In this document: positions 1-10,223 of the stretch, piece after piece
Position numbering within the stretch: position 1 is the first letter of the stretch
Layout of the letters: each line of letters opens with the position of its first letter
DNA from: Dasypus novemcinctus
Taxonomy: Eukaryota; Chordata; Mammalia; Cingulata; Dasypodidae
Assembly: GCF_030445035.2 (NCBI RefSeq)
Contig: NC_080677.1
Coordinates: forward strand, 113,391,263-113,455,262
DNA: 64,000 nucleotides
Reading direction: 5' to 3'
Position numbers and translations under genes: made by a program
Notes under the pieces: model-generated
Told to the model about the DNA's origin: nothing
The model's database searches: none
What the model saw: the letters and a program-made list of their open reading frames with translations, nothing else

Positions 1-83
1 TGAAGTCTGTACAGGTTGGTCTCTCTGGCTGGAATAAGGTTGAGAATTAATGTGTGGGGACAGAGCATATCTGAATCTTATCA

Positions 84-125
84 TGTGGGCAATGTGTGTG
101 CATGTGTGAGTGTGTGTGTGTGTAT
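84..125. repeat. (GT)n microsatellite, imperfect
   Basis: TG-rich stretch GTGTGTGTGCATGTGTGAGT followed by (GT)6. It accounts for the cysteine/valine-rich ORF there. Confidence 0.8.
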
Positions 126-439
126 AGCCTTCAGCTGTACTCCCTGCTCAGCAGGCCTGGTTTGTCTGACATGCCCAGGATGGAGTATGCCCAGTAAAGG
201 GGGATCTAGGCTCATATCCACTTTGGACCTCATGTTGGGATACGATGGAAACAGGGTCACACTGAGATTCAATTGAGACCTCCCTAGATAAGCGTTGACT
301 TATCTAATCCTCAAAGCCATTGTTGATAAAAGACAAATATTTCATGACCTCACTGTTATGACCTAAGCAAATTGAGCAGACTCACAGAGCTAGAGTCTGG
401 AAGATAGGTTATCAGGTGACAGAAAGGGACTAGAGTATG

Positions 440-1360
440 GTGAACTGATGCTCAATAAGGGCGAGACCTGGGATGAGGTGGAAGGGGATGATTTGGCAAT
501 GGATGGGGGTGATGGTGGTACTAGGATGTGAGTGGGGTCGACGGTGCTGGGATGTGAGGATGAGCAGGGTAGGGGGTTGGGTTGGACTATTCATGGAACT
601 GAGGGAAAGGCTGGAAGAAGGAACGGGTGAACTCTGGAGTTTTGTAGATCTGTGGTTGAAACTACAATGGCAGGAATGTTGGCTTTTTTTTGCAAACGTG
701 GCAGGGGAGGGTCGCTGGTGCAGGGTGTTGGTGGTGGTGGGATATGAGGGAAAGGGCAAGCTTCTATGGAATATGAATGTGTTCATCTTGTTTTAGGGTA
801 TTATCTCAGTGGGTGGAGACCCACACAATAAACAAGAAAATATTAAACTCCTATCCTGGGGAGTCCTGCTAAGCTCAGCAAGAATCTCTCAAGTACATAG
901 GCAATGCCTAATAAAAGAAAAACAGACCAGTATGTCAAGTGCTCAATATTAATTCATGTAACTATGAACCTAATTCTTCAGGAATTGAAACTTATGGTTA
1001 CCTTAGGTTCTAAGGGCAGGGGGAGGGAAGAATAGGTAGAACATAGGGCATTTTTAGGGCACTGGAATTGTTCTGCCTAATCTTGCAGTGACTGATACAG
1101 GCCTTTAAACATTTTGCCAAAACCTATAAAACTGTACAGTGCAAAATGTAAACCATAATATAAACCATTGACCTAGGTTAGTAGTAATACTTCGATATTT
1201 GTTCATCAATTGTAACAAATGTACCATACTTGTGTAAGATGTTATTAATAGGGGAAAATGTAAGAGAAGTGGGGGCTGGGTATATGAGACTCCCTTCTAT
1301 TTTCTATGTTACGTTTCTGTAACCTAAAGTTTCTTTGAAAATAAAGTGGGGAAAAAAATA
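440..1360 (+). mobile_element. L1 3'-UTR copy, internally deleted
   Basis: It ends GTAACCTAAAGTTTCTTTG, AATAAAGTGGGG and an A run, the typical L1 3' terminus. GGGTGGAGACCCACACAATAA and ATCCTGGGGAGTCC are shared with the neighbour at 1480, but about 1.4 kb present there is missing here. The ORFs on both strands at 430-796 are chance ORFs in the G-rich UTR. Confidence 0.7.
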
Positions 1361-1479
1361 AGACACTGGGGGAAGATACAGAAGAAACTGTGAATATACA
1401 TAAAAGATAACAGATTTTATGGTGATGAACGGCACAATGCAAAAAAAATTTTTTTACTTTGTTTTTGGGGAGATTTTGG

Positions 1480-3553
1480 ATTGCAGAAGGGTTGCAACTG
1501 TGGCAGGGGAGGATTACTGGTGCAGGGTGTCAATAGTGGGAGGATGTGTGGGGAGGGGTGGATCTGGGGCATACCTCCATGAAATATGAATGTGTTCATG
1601 TGTCATGGGGTATTGTCTCAGAGGGTGGAGACCCACACAATAATCAATGGCATATTGAATTCCCATCCTGGGGAGTCCTCCTACATTTTCTAATAGAGTG
1701 GAAAAATCTCTAGAGAACATGGGCTGAGCCTGGTGAAGGAGGACAGACCAATATGCCAGGCCTTTCATACTGAGGCTTGTACTTATGAACCTTGTTCTTG
1801 TGAAATTGAAACTTAGCCTAGTAATATATATTGCCTAAGAGTTATCTCCTGAAAGCCTATTTGTTGTTCAAATGTGGCCTCTCTCTTAGCCAAACTCAGC
1901 ATATTAGCTACTGCCTTCTTCCCGGCATGGGACACGGCGCTCAGGGATGGGCCTCCCTGGCACTGAGGGGGTTATTACCAAGCACCAACCAATGATGCAT
2001 TTGGAAAAAGACCTAGACCAAAAGGGGGAAATATTAAACACAAATGAGTTTTATGGCTAAGAGATTCCAAAGTGAGTCTGGAGGTCATTCTGGAAGTTAT
2101 ACTTATCCACAACTCAGGAGGATCTCACTATCTGCCACCATAAACAATGCTTTAAGCAGGGGGTCTCCTGAGGGCTCTAGAGACATCTGGACACTACAGG
2201 CAGGGCAGACCCTGGGAAATCAACATGCTGTCAGGGGACCTTACCTTGGAATATATGATAATCTATCTCCCAAATGTATCAGAGTTAGACTCATTTATGA
2301 GTCTTCTGCCCCTTTTATTTGAACCTATAATTAGGTTCTTCTGTCCCTTTTATTTGAACCTATAATTAGCACTATACTCATTAAATATATGTCCCAGAGA
2401 CTTGAATCTTCTGGCTGTTCATATGCCAATTGAGCCCTGACTCTCAGGAGAGTTGCAGCCAATACCAACTCTCCAGTTCATTGGACTTACCCAGGACAAA
2501 CCAACAAAAGGATGATGATAGAAGACACCCATCCCCTAAAATAGAGATGTTTAAAACTGCAAGCAATGGGCAGCGGACTTGGCCCAGTGGTTAGGGTGTC
2601 CGTCTACCACATGGGAGGCCCACTGTTCAAACCCTGGGCCTCCTTGACTCGTGTAGAGCTGGCCCATGCACAGTGCTGATGTGTGCAAGGAGTGCCGTGC
2701 CACACATGGGTGTCCCCCGCATAGGAGAGCCCCACGTGCAAGGAGTGCGCCCCGTAAGGAGAACCGTCCAGCACCAAAGAAAGTGCAGCCTGCCTAAGAA
2801 TGGCGTCGCCTGCACAGAGAGTTGACACAACAAGATGACGCAACAAAAAGAAACACAGATTCCCATGCCGCTGACAACAACAGAAGTGGACAAAGAAGAA
2901 GACGCAGCAAATAGACACAGAGAACAGACAACCGGGACGGGGGAGGGGGGGAAGGGGAGAGAAATAAATTTAAAAAGTAATAATAAATAAAATAAAACTG
3001 CAAGCAAGACATTCCCATCCATCTACACCATGACATCTAAGTCCCCTCTCAATTGGAAGCAGAGTGGGTATCACCATCCCCAAATCCTCAAGATTGAGGA
3101 ATTAACAGACGTAAGGGGGGAATGCCACTCTGAACTAAAATAAACTTATTATTATTCTAGTAATGGATGAACTTTGATATAAAACATTGATATAAAGACA
3201 GTGGTCACCAGGGATTCTGAGGGAGGGAGAGGGAAGAACTGGTACACCATGGGGCATTTTGGGGACATTGGAATTGTTCTGCGTGATATTGCAGTGATGG
3301 ATACAGGCCACCACACATTTGTCAAAATCTGTAAAACTGTGTGGTGCAAAGTGTAAACCAAAATGTAAACTATAGACCATGGTTAGTAGCAATGCTTTAA
3401 TATGTGTTCTATTGTTAACAAATGCACCATGCTCATGAAAGATGTTAATTGGGAATGTGTGACATGGGAAGTATGGCGTATTTTGGAATCCTCTATATTA
3501 TCAATGCAATATATATGTAATCTAAAGCTTCATTAAAAATAAAGAAAAAAAAG
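1480..3553 (+). mobile_element. L1 3'-UTR copy, long
   Basis: This is the same L1 lineage in the same orientation, running from GGGTGGAGACCCACACAATAA through GCCTCTCTCTTAGCCAAACT and GTAAACCAAAATGTAAACTA to GTAATCTAAAGCTTC and an A-rich tail. A DAS-SINE occupies 2567-2992. No ORF2 code remains. Confidence 0.7.
2567..2992 (+). repeat. DAS-SINE, full length
   Basis: A tRNA-like head (GACTTGGCCCAGTGGTTAGG), body and (AAATA) tail are flanked by the 15-bp duplication TAAAACTGCAAGCAA (2552-2566 and 2993-3007). It interrupts an L1 3' UTR. Confidence 0.93.
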
Positions 3554-4039
3554 AACCATTCAATGATGCTGAGATTCAGAGAAGTTACTGCCCAAGGACA
3601 GCGAGATGGAAAGTTGTGGTGACAAGATTGAAAACCAAGCATCCTGATTTCACCTCCAGACAGCTTCTAAGTGGGTAATACAATATTTTAAAGCCCCACC
3701 ATGAAATCATGTGATATCTGTGAATTTACTCCAAAATAATGAAATGGTAAAGGGGAGGGGAGAGTAGGTAAAGGTATGGATGAAACACGATTAGCCATGT
3801 TTTGATAATTGTTGGGGCTGGGTGATGGTAAAACATTGAACATGATCATATGGCTTTGTGGGTAGCTTGCTATCCTATAGAGTAGAGCTGTCTATTCAAA
3901 CCATATCATTTGTAGCTGTGTGGCCCCAAGCCCTTTGAAACTAAGTCTGCCTTTTTCTATTTTGCTTTTAAAGGTCACGCTTTGGTGATGGCATTTGGTG
4001 ATTTCAAGGTGGGAGCTGACATGAAGGTCTTGCCACAGG

Positions 4040-4175
4040 TCGACTGGCAGCATCTGACCCCTGACTCCACCGTTTACTACCTATGTGACCCTGGCATGCC
4101 ACATACACTCTCTAGATCTGGTTTCCTTATCTGAAAAATAGGACAATGATAGTACCTATTTTCTAGGTATTTATA
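4040..4175 (+). repeat. MIR
   Basis: CTGACCCCTGACTCCACCG, CTACCTATGTGACCCTGG and TTCCTTATCTGAAAAATAGG are MIR core blocks. Confidence 0.65.
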
Positions 4176-4501
4176 AATGTATACCACACTCATATATTTA
4201 CTTATTTATATACATGTATTATCCCCACTGATATAGCAAGATGAGGAAAGCTATAATTAGGGCAATGGTCAACAGTAACAACAAAGGAAGCAAATCCATA
4301 TTTGAAAAAGACTTGGTGATAATTTTGTGTATCCTTTTGGTAGACTTCTTGTTATCTGCTTAAATCATTGTTTTAATCTCATAACATGGCTGACAGCTTG
4401 TACTAGGCACTAGCAGTGTCAGTTCAGCTGTTTTCTTGTTCACTTGTACTTACACGATTAGTAAAACCTTTGGCCTGGGACTTCTTTGCAGAATTGTCTT
4501 T

Positions 4502-4718
4502 TTCTTTTTGAGGTACTGGGTCCAAGGATTGAACCTGGACCTCGTATATCGGTAGCCAGTGCTCAGCCACTGAGCCACATCAGCGTCCCTGAGTTGGTTT
4601 TCTCGTTTGTTTGCTCGTTGTTGGTTTTTTTCGTTTGTTTTTAGGAGGCACCAGGGACTCAACTTGGGACCTCCCATGTGGAAAGTAGGCACTCAACCAC
4701 TTGAGCCACATCTCCCCC
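4502..4718 (-). repeat. DAS-related dimeric SINE
   Basis: Two tRNA-like units, each with GGGTTCAATCC-type box B (seen as GGATTGAACC and GGGACTCAACTTGGGACC), are separated by a T-rich linker. The flanks AGAATTGTCTTT and AGAGTTGTCTTT differ at one position. Confidence 0.8.
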
Positions 4719-5129
4719 AGAGTTGTCTTTAAGCCACGTGTCCATTTTGTGAGGATTGGTTTCAAGAAGCTAATTTGATCCCTGGAGTTCCCTTAGCAGA
4801 CACCCACGCACCTCACATTAGAACATGGCCATTCTTCCTTCAGGATACGTCATGTACCTGCAAGACAAGTGGCCCTCATCAGACACAGGAAGGGAGCTGC
4901 TGGTGTCAGTGGTAGTAGAAACTAATTTCTTTCCTATTAAGTTAGATTACAAATTCAGCATAAACAGATCTACTTTTATTCTTCTGCCTGGAACACACGT
5001 GGCCCATTCTTCTTGGCCTAATTCCCATACTCACATCAAAGTTCCTGATTTATCAGTTTCTCAGGGCAGCTTTCTCTAAAGCTTCCAAAACTGGGCTGGA
5101 TTCTTCTGCTGTTCACTTCCCTAGTGCTT

Positions 5130-6250
5130 CTTCATTTAATAAATAGTTGAGTTTCTATTATGCAAGGCCCTGGGCTTATCCAGATGAGAGAATTGGACAC
5201 GACCCTGCACTTACAAAGCTTACAGTCTAGAGTAGTTAGCAGCATTAATCAAATAACTATAAAAATAAATGTAAAATTGTCACTGTGTTAAATGAAGTAC
5301 AAAATGTGATAAAGGTGTAAAGGAAGGGGATTTGATCTAGTCTAGAGAACTAATTAAGTTTATCTGAAGGCAAACCAGACAAAGAGGAAAGAGAAAGTTC
5401 CAGGGCATGGGAACAGCATATACAAAGGCCCTGTGGTGGTGGTGTGGTATATATTACACTTACTATATATATTTTTATAATTCCTTATAAAAATCATCCA
5501 TGTCTCTCATTAGATACTGAGCTGTGTGAGAGCAGGACTGTCTTGTTCACTATTATATCCCCTAGCCTACATCAAGTCTGCTTAATAGTAGCTCTTCATT
5601 AAATATTTATCAAATGAATGAATGAGCACATAGTGAAGACAATACACCCCAGCTGGGATTTAGAGAGAATTTTTCAGAGAAGAAACCACCTGAGTTGAGA
5701 TATAAAGGACAAGAAGGAGTTTGCCCCAGGAAGGAAATGAAGGAAGGTTGGGAAAAAAAGGGGTGTGAGGTCATTGGAACAATAGGTACAAGGACCCAGA
5801 GGTGAAACTGAGGGGTCAAGAGGTATCCAGGGAACTGCAGGACGCCCCATCTGGCTGTAGTGCAGCCAGCATGTGGTAGGTGGGACAGAGGGTGGTACAA
5901 AGACTAAGGATGGAGGTAGAAGGGAGGGGGTCACTGAAAGCCCTTTGAAGCTTTACTTCTGCCTGGAACACACTGACCAGCGCCTTTGGGGATTTTAGCC
6001 AGAGGGCTGATGTGACCAGATTTGTACTTCAGAATATTCTACCTGGCAGCCGGGCTGGGAAAGGCATGGATACTGGGCTCAGAGGGGAGACAGGAAGACC
6101 TGCTTGGAGGTGTTGTAAGGGCCCAGGCTAGCTGAGAGAGACGCAGTGGGGCTGCAGAGGGAGTGGGTTGACAGGACTTGGTGACCAGTGGGATTGATGA
6201 TGGGAATTGAGTGAGTAGGGGGCTACAAGGCCAGCTGCCAGGTTTCTGAC
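5130..6250 (+). repeat. Old dispersed repeat, family not named
   Basis: TTATGCAAGGCCCTGGGC, ACAAAGCTTACAGTCTAGAG, GAACAGCATATACAAAGGCC and GGCTGATGTGACCAGATTTG occur in the same order as in 14475-15790. This long old mammalian repeat is familiar, but I cannot name it with certainty. An L2 end is nested in it. Confidence 0.6.
5430..5625 (+). repeat. L2 3' end
   Basis: GAGAGCAGGACTGTCTTGTT and TTCATTAAATATTTATCAAA followed by (TGAA)n mark an L2 terminus. It is inserted in an older dispersed repeat that resumes at about 5630. Confidence 0.65.
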
Positions 6251-7329
6251 CTGGCCACTGTCCTAAGGTAGGGTCCAGTCCCTTAAAGGGATAAGATATG
6301 CACGTATCTTTAAACATAAATTAGAAAGCGTTAAGTAAGGTAAAAGTGGAACAAGCTTGGGATTTAGAAGGGAGAGAGAGAGGGGTCACTCCTTGAGGGG
6401 CGTGATGAAGAGGAAATCAGCTTAGAAATTGCTACACAAGGTAAGAGTCATGGGCCACAAACCTTTTGTCCTCTGTGGCAGTGGCTCCTGGAAAACGTGG
6501 GTGCCCTTCTTAGCATTAACGTCAAAAAGCTGGTTCTTTAAAACACAGACTCCGTGGTAACTTTTAAGGAGCCATTAGTGTAGAGCCTTTTTGAAAGTTT
6601 AAATGAATTACATTCATCGGTCCCTGTTGCCCACACATTAATCTTCTTAAAGCCTATAGCACATTACTCAGGTCTGCTTTCTCCTTCTGGAATTGCCTTT
6701 CCCCTGCTCGGTTCTGTGAGTCTGTGTTGTCCTATTGATTTCACATTCCTGATCACTCAGGTGTGGAAAGGAGCATGCTCCTCTAGGGGTTTCCCTTCAG
6801 GCCCTTCCCTTTGCTTGGGGTCCTACTGGTTTTTTCTGGTCCCCAGATACCAAATGGGGCCAGTTGACACACAGGCTGAGAGTTGCACAATTTTACAGCC
6901 CTGCTCCCCGACCATTCTCCAAGTCCTGGAGAGCCCCATCACCACCCAGGGATTTATTTACATCTACCTTAACAACTAAGTCTAGAGTACAAGGTAATCT
7001 GACACTATCTGGTGTGCTACCTCCTAACTACCTGCTTCAACAAATAATCCAGCCATAGCCCCTCAGTCTTTCTGAGGCACAACTTTTCTTCTGCACTGGA
7101 GTTGTTATCACCATTACCATGTACACCATTGAGTTCTGGGTGCTTCGATGCAGTCAAAGACCATCTCATTAGAGGCCTCAGAGTACGTAACAGGCCACAC
7201 TTTGAATTATATTTGTCCCTGATGATTCCATTATGCCCTGAATCTGCCACACTTCATGGGCTCCCCAAATTTCCTTCTGCAATGTCTACAAAAAGCCTGT
7301 CGGGGCGTCCTGTGGGCTAGCTGGCGAGA
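6251..7329. other. Unique DNA, nothing recognised
   Basis: Short ORFs on both strands up to 92 codons show no conserved motif or splice context. Confidence 0.6.
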
Positions 7330-7832
7330 TGGTTAATTTTACATGTCATCTTGGCTAGGTTATAATGTCTAGTTCTTTGGTGGACCACTGGCATAAATGT
7401 TGCTGTGGAGATATTTTGTAGATGAGATTTGTAGCTATAATCAGTTGACTTTAAGGAGATTAACCTTGATAATGTGGGTGGGCCTTATCCAATCAGCTGG
7501 AGACTGTAAATGCAAAGAACTGAAGGTTCCAGGAAGAAGGAAATTTTGCCTCAAGTGTACATCCTCCACTCCTTCCTGAGCTTCCAGATTAAGGAGTTTG
7601 GACTCAAGACGTCAACATCACTCTTAGCAAATTTCCAGCCTCAGGTTGGCCCTATGGAATTCAGACTTGTCAGTCCCTACAATTACATGAATCAATTCTT
7701 TATAATCAATCTCTCAATATTATCTACACACATAGACACACAGAGAGAATAACATCAACAGGGTATGCATTTGTTTGTGTACAAATATTTATACCCTGTT
7801 CAGGGCTTCTCTGGGGAAACCCAGACAGACCA
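7330..7832 (+). repeat. ERV-L-type (MLT2-like) solo LTR
   Basis: TGGTTAATTTTACATGTCAT, ATGTGGGTGGGCCTTATCCA and CTTCTCTGGGGAAACCCAGA follow the MLT2 LTR layout. It is more diverged than the LTR pair at 34200/45697. Its end is uncertain by about 10 bp. Confidence 0.7.
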
Positions 7833-7902
7833 CTGGTCTGTAAATCTGCAATTTCAGAAACATACAGGCTAGACCAGAGTCAAGAATCCAAGGTCAGCAA
7901 TG

Positions 7903-7973
7903 TGACTGGTGAGGGTGAACCTATAAGGAGTATTCTGGGAGAGTGGTTACTTTGCAACGAAACTCTAAAGCTT
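7903..7973. repeat. Direct repeat, copy 1
   Basis: TGACTGGTGAGGGTGA through CTCTAAAGCTT; 68 of 71 positions match copy 2 by eye. Confidence 0.85.
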
Positions 7974-9627
7974 TGTGGTGGAGATGGGAGCCTTGTTTCC
8001 ATGGCTTGTCCATAGCTTCTTAGAATTTAAGTTCATGGCAGATATTACTTATCTTAAAGAGTCAACTCGAGCAGAGCAGATCCATGGAATCCTAGATCAT
8101 CCCAGAAGGAAAAAAAAAAAAAAAGGAAACTCATAAGGTTAGTCTTCCTTGCTTAACAACAGCTTTTAGCTATAGTGCTGAGGAGAGCGCCACATTATGA
8201 CCCAATCTCAGAGAAGTTAGTCATTGCTGTGGAAGCCTCTTTCTCATCCTCCATGCCCTCTTCGCGTCTGAAACTTGGCTCCTTGTGTTTGATAGTGATG
8301 GCCCATCTTCCTCTCCCCATTACCCAGACAGCAATTAAAACAGTCTGTGAAAAATAGCATCCCTAGAACTCTAAAGTGGCACTAGTCCTTAAGATTAGGG
8401 GAAACTTCTTTGACATGTTCTCCTTTGTCATTCATGTTCAGAGTGAGAAGGGGGAGGGCTCCAAATTTGAAGAGTTGTTTGATTTGTTCTCCGATTTTTA
8501 TTTCCAGGCAAGCCATGCTTGCTTGGATGGTTGGACTAGATGAAGTCCCTTCTAGCTGTGAGTGCTGTGTTTCTCATAGGTAGTTGGACAAGTGAGGTAC
8601 AAAGGGGAAATGTCAACCCATTAGGGTATCAGTAGACCCAAATTCCAGGAAGAAGAGAGAGGTCGGAAACAAGAAGGTGCCAGGGAAGAGCCAACATTCA
8701 TCTGCAGGAATTTGGGTTAAAAAATAGGACATTAATAAGATGTTATCCTATTCCTGAAAGTGCAAGGCAGGTGGAAATGACTGGAAGTAAGGGAGTAAGA
8801 GCAGATGGGTACTAATAGCCAAGATTGTTTGATATTAGCTACTGGCTATAATCTTTTTAATTTCTGTTGCCTGGGAGAAGGAAAAGGTTGAACTTAAAAT
8901 TCTAGGTTGGTGGTCTCAGTTGGAACAAAACAGTTAAGGGTTTCAGTTGGTTATTAATGTTAATTCTTTAGAACAAACTCTAAAAATACAGAGAGAGTGA
9001 TTGACTCTGCAAACATCTGCATATACAGCAAAGCGAGCTGAGTGGTATTCAGGGCTGGTTTTTGTATCTGTATCTAGAATCATTCTCTGCGAACCCTTAA
9101 GTGTGAATTTTCATGTAGATAGCACAGTGAAGAAAGTGTTTAGCTGGCTGTACCTGAGACAGTTATCAGAAATTAATGTAAGTGCCTGAAATGTGCCAAA
9201 CACCAGATAGGAGTGAGGGATGTCAGCTCACAGTTACACTGAAGATATCCTCACCAAGGAACGTTTCAGTGCCTCTCGTTTTGCAGCACATAGTGTTTCG
9301 ATCAGCATTGTGAAAATGCATTGTCAAAGCAGGACAGGGACACTGTTGCTCTATCAAATTCTCTGATGAGCCTCCTGGTCCCAGTTCTTACTGCCTCAGT
9401 GCAAACCTGCCACACTTCCCCCTTTCTATCCCATTCTGTTCCATGTTGCTTTCTATGGGGAACTTCTGGGAGGGGCGAGGAAGAGTTCAGACCCCGGCTG
9501 GTGCTTGCTGGATTAGCTACTCATGAGCTCCATTTTTTTTTGTTATTGTTGCATTGTTGTTCTCATTGCAAAAACATCAGTTTTGGAATTCCTGTTTGAG
9601 TGCCCCATCTTCTTTGTCTTGCCTATT

Positions 9628-9698
9628 TGACTGGTGAGGGTGAATCTATAAGGAGTATTCTGGGAGAGTGGTTACTTTGCAAAGAAGCTCTAAAGCTT
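9628..9698. repeat. Direct repeat, copy 2
   Basis: The same 71 bp as at 7903, with three substitutions, in the same orientation. Confidence 0.85.
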
Positions 9699-10022
9699 CT
9701 CAAAATGTGCTTTGGGGGAATTGTATGTATGTGTGTGGGTATATACACAGGTTCACCTGTAGACATTGTATTTCAGGGAATGATGGAGAGGGAGATGGAT
9801 AGATGATTGAAATGCAAGGTAGCCAAATTCTCCTCCTTTTCCCTTCTTCCTGACATACTCACGGGTAAGTTATAAAACTAAAATATTGGGCTATAGAGAA
9901 TGCATGAATGGGTGGAACTCTACTCTATAAGCGGTACTTTAGGAAGGACGCCTGAGATGCCTTGTTCATACCTGAACTGATTTAGATGACAAGATTCTGA
10001 AATTTATGCTAAGGCTCTAATG

Positions 10023-10215
10023 CAGGGGTTCTTAACTAGGAGTCCGTGAGCTTGAATTGGAGCTCAAAAAAACATGATTCTTGTGGGGACGTGTTGGTGT
10101 GGGTGAGATATATTTATTAAATAATGCACAGTATAGTGTGGACTTAGCAGGGGGTCCATGGTTTTCACCTGACTGGCAAAGGGGTCTGTGGAACAAAAAA
10201 GGTTAAGACCCCTTG
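10023..10215 (+). mobile_element. Short non-autonomous hAT element (MITE-like)
   Basis: This 193-bp element has ends CAGGGGTTCTTAAC and GTTAAGACCCCTTG and a perfect 8-bp duplication CTCTAATG on both sides (10015-10022 and 10216-10223). Its interior (GTGGGGACGTGTTGG, GCACAGTATAGTGTGGAC, CCTGACTGGCAAAGGGG) matches the right arm of the 4.6-kb hAT element, so it looks like an internal-deletion derivative. Confidence 0.9.
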
Positions 10216-10223
10216 CTCTAATG

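Larger units (their letters stand above)
3554..5129. other. Unique DNA with one MIR and one SINE
   Basis: Apart from the MIR at 4040 and the dimeric SINE at 4502, I recognise nothing. The ORFs of 60-85 codons have no domain and no gene structure. Confidence 0.6.
7833..10014. other. Mostly unique DNA with a 71-bp direct repeat
   Basis: The interval has an A17 run at about 8110 and the repeated segment at 7903-7973 and 9628-9698. No gene or known transposon is recognised. Confidence 0.6.

Noticed and set aside
84..125. Short tandem array considered as CRISPR-like
   Set aside because: Simple (GT)n microsatellite without spacers; the genome is mammalian.
2590..2650. Candidate tRNA gene (good A and B boxes)
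   Set aside because: It is the head of a SINE with body, A-rich tail and target duplication; no intact cloverleaf or 3' terminator specific to a tRNA gene.
2627..3036. Set of overlapping minus-strand ORFs of 80-131 codons
   Set aside because: They are translations of the DAS-SINE in three frames; similar peptides appear at 16061, 37635, 41769, 52482 and 59475.
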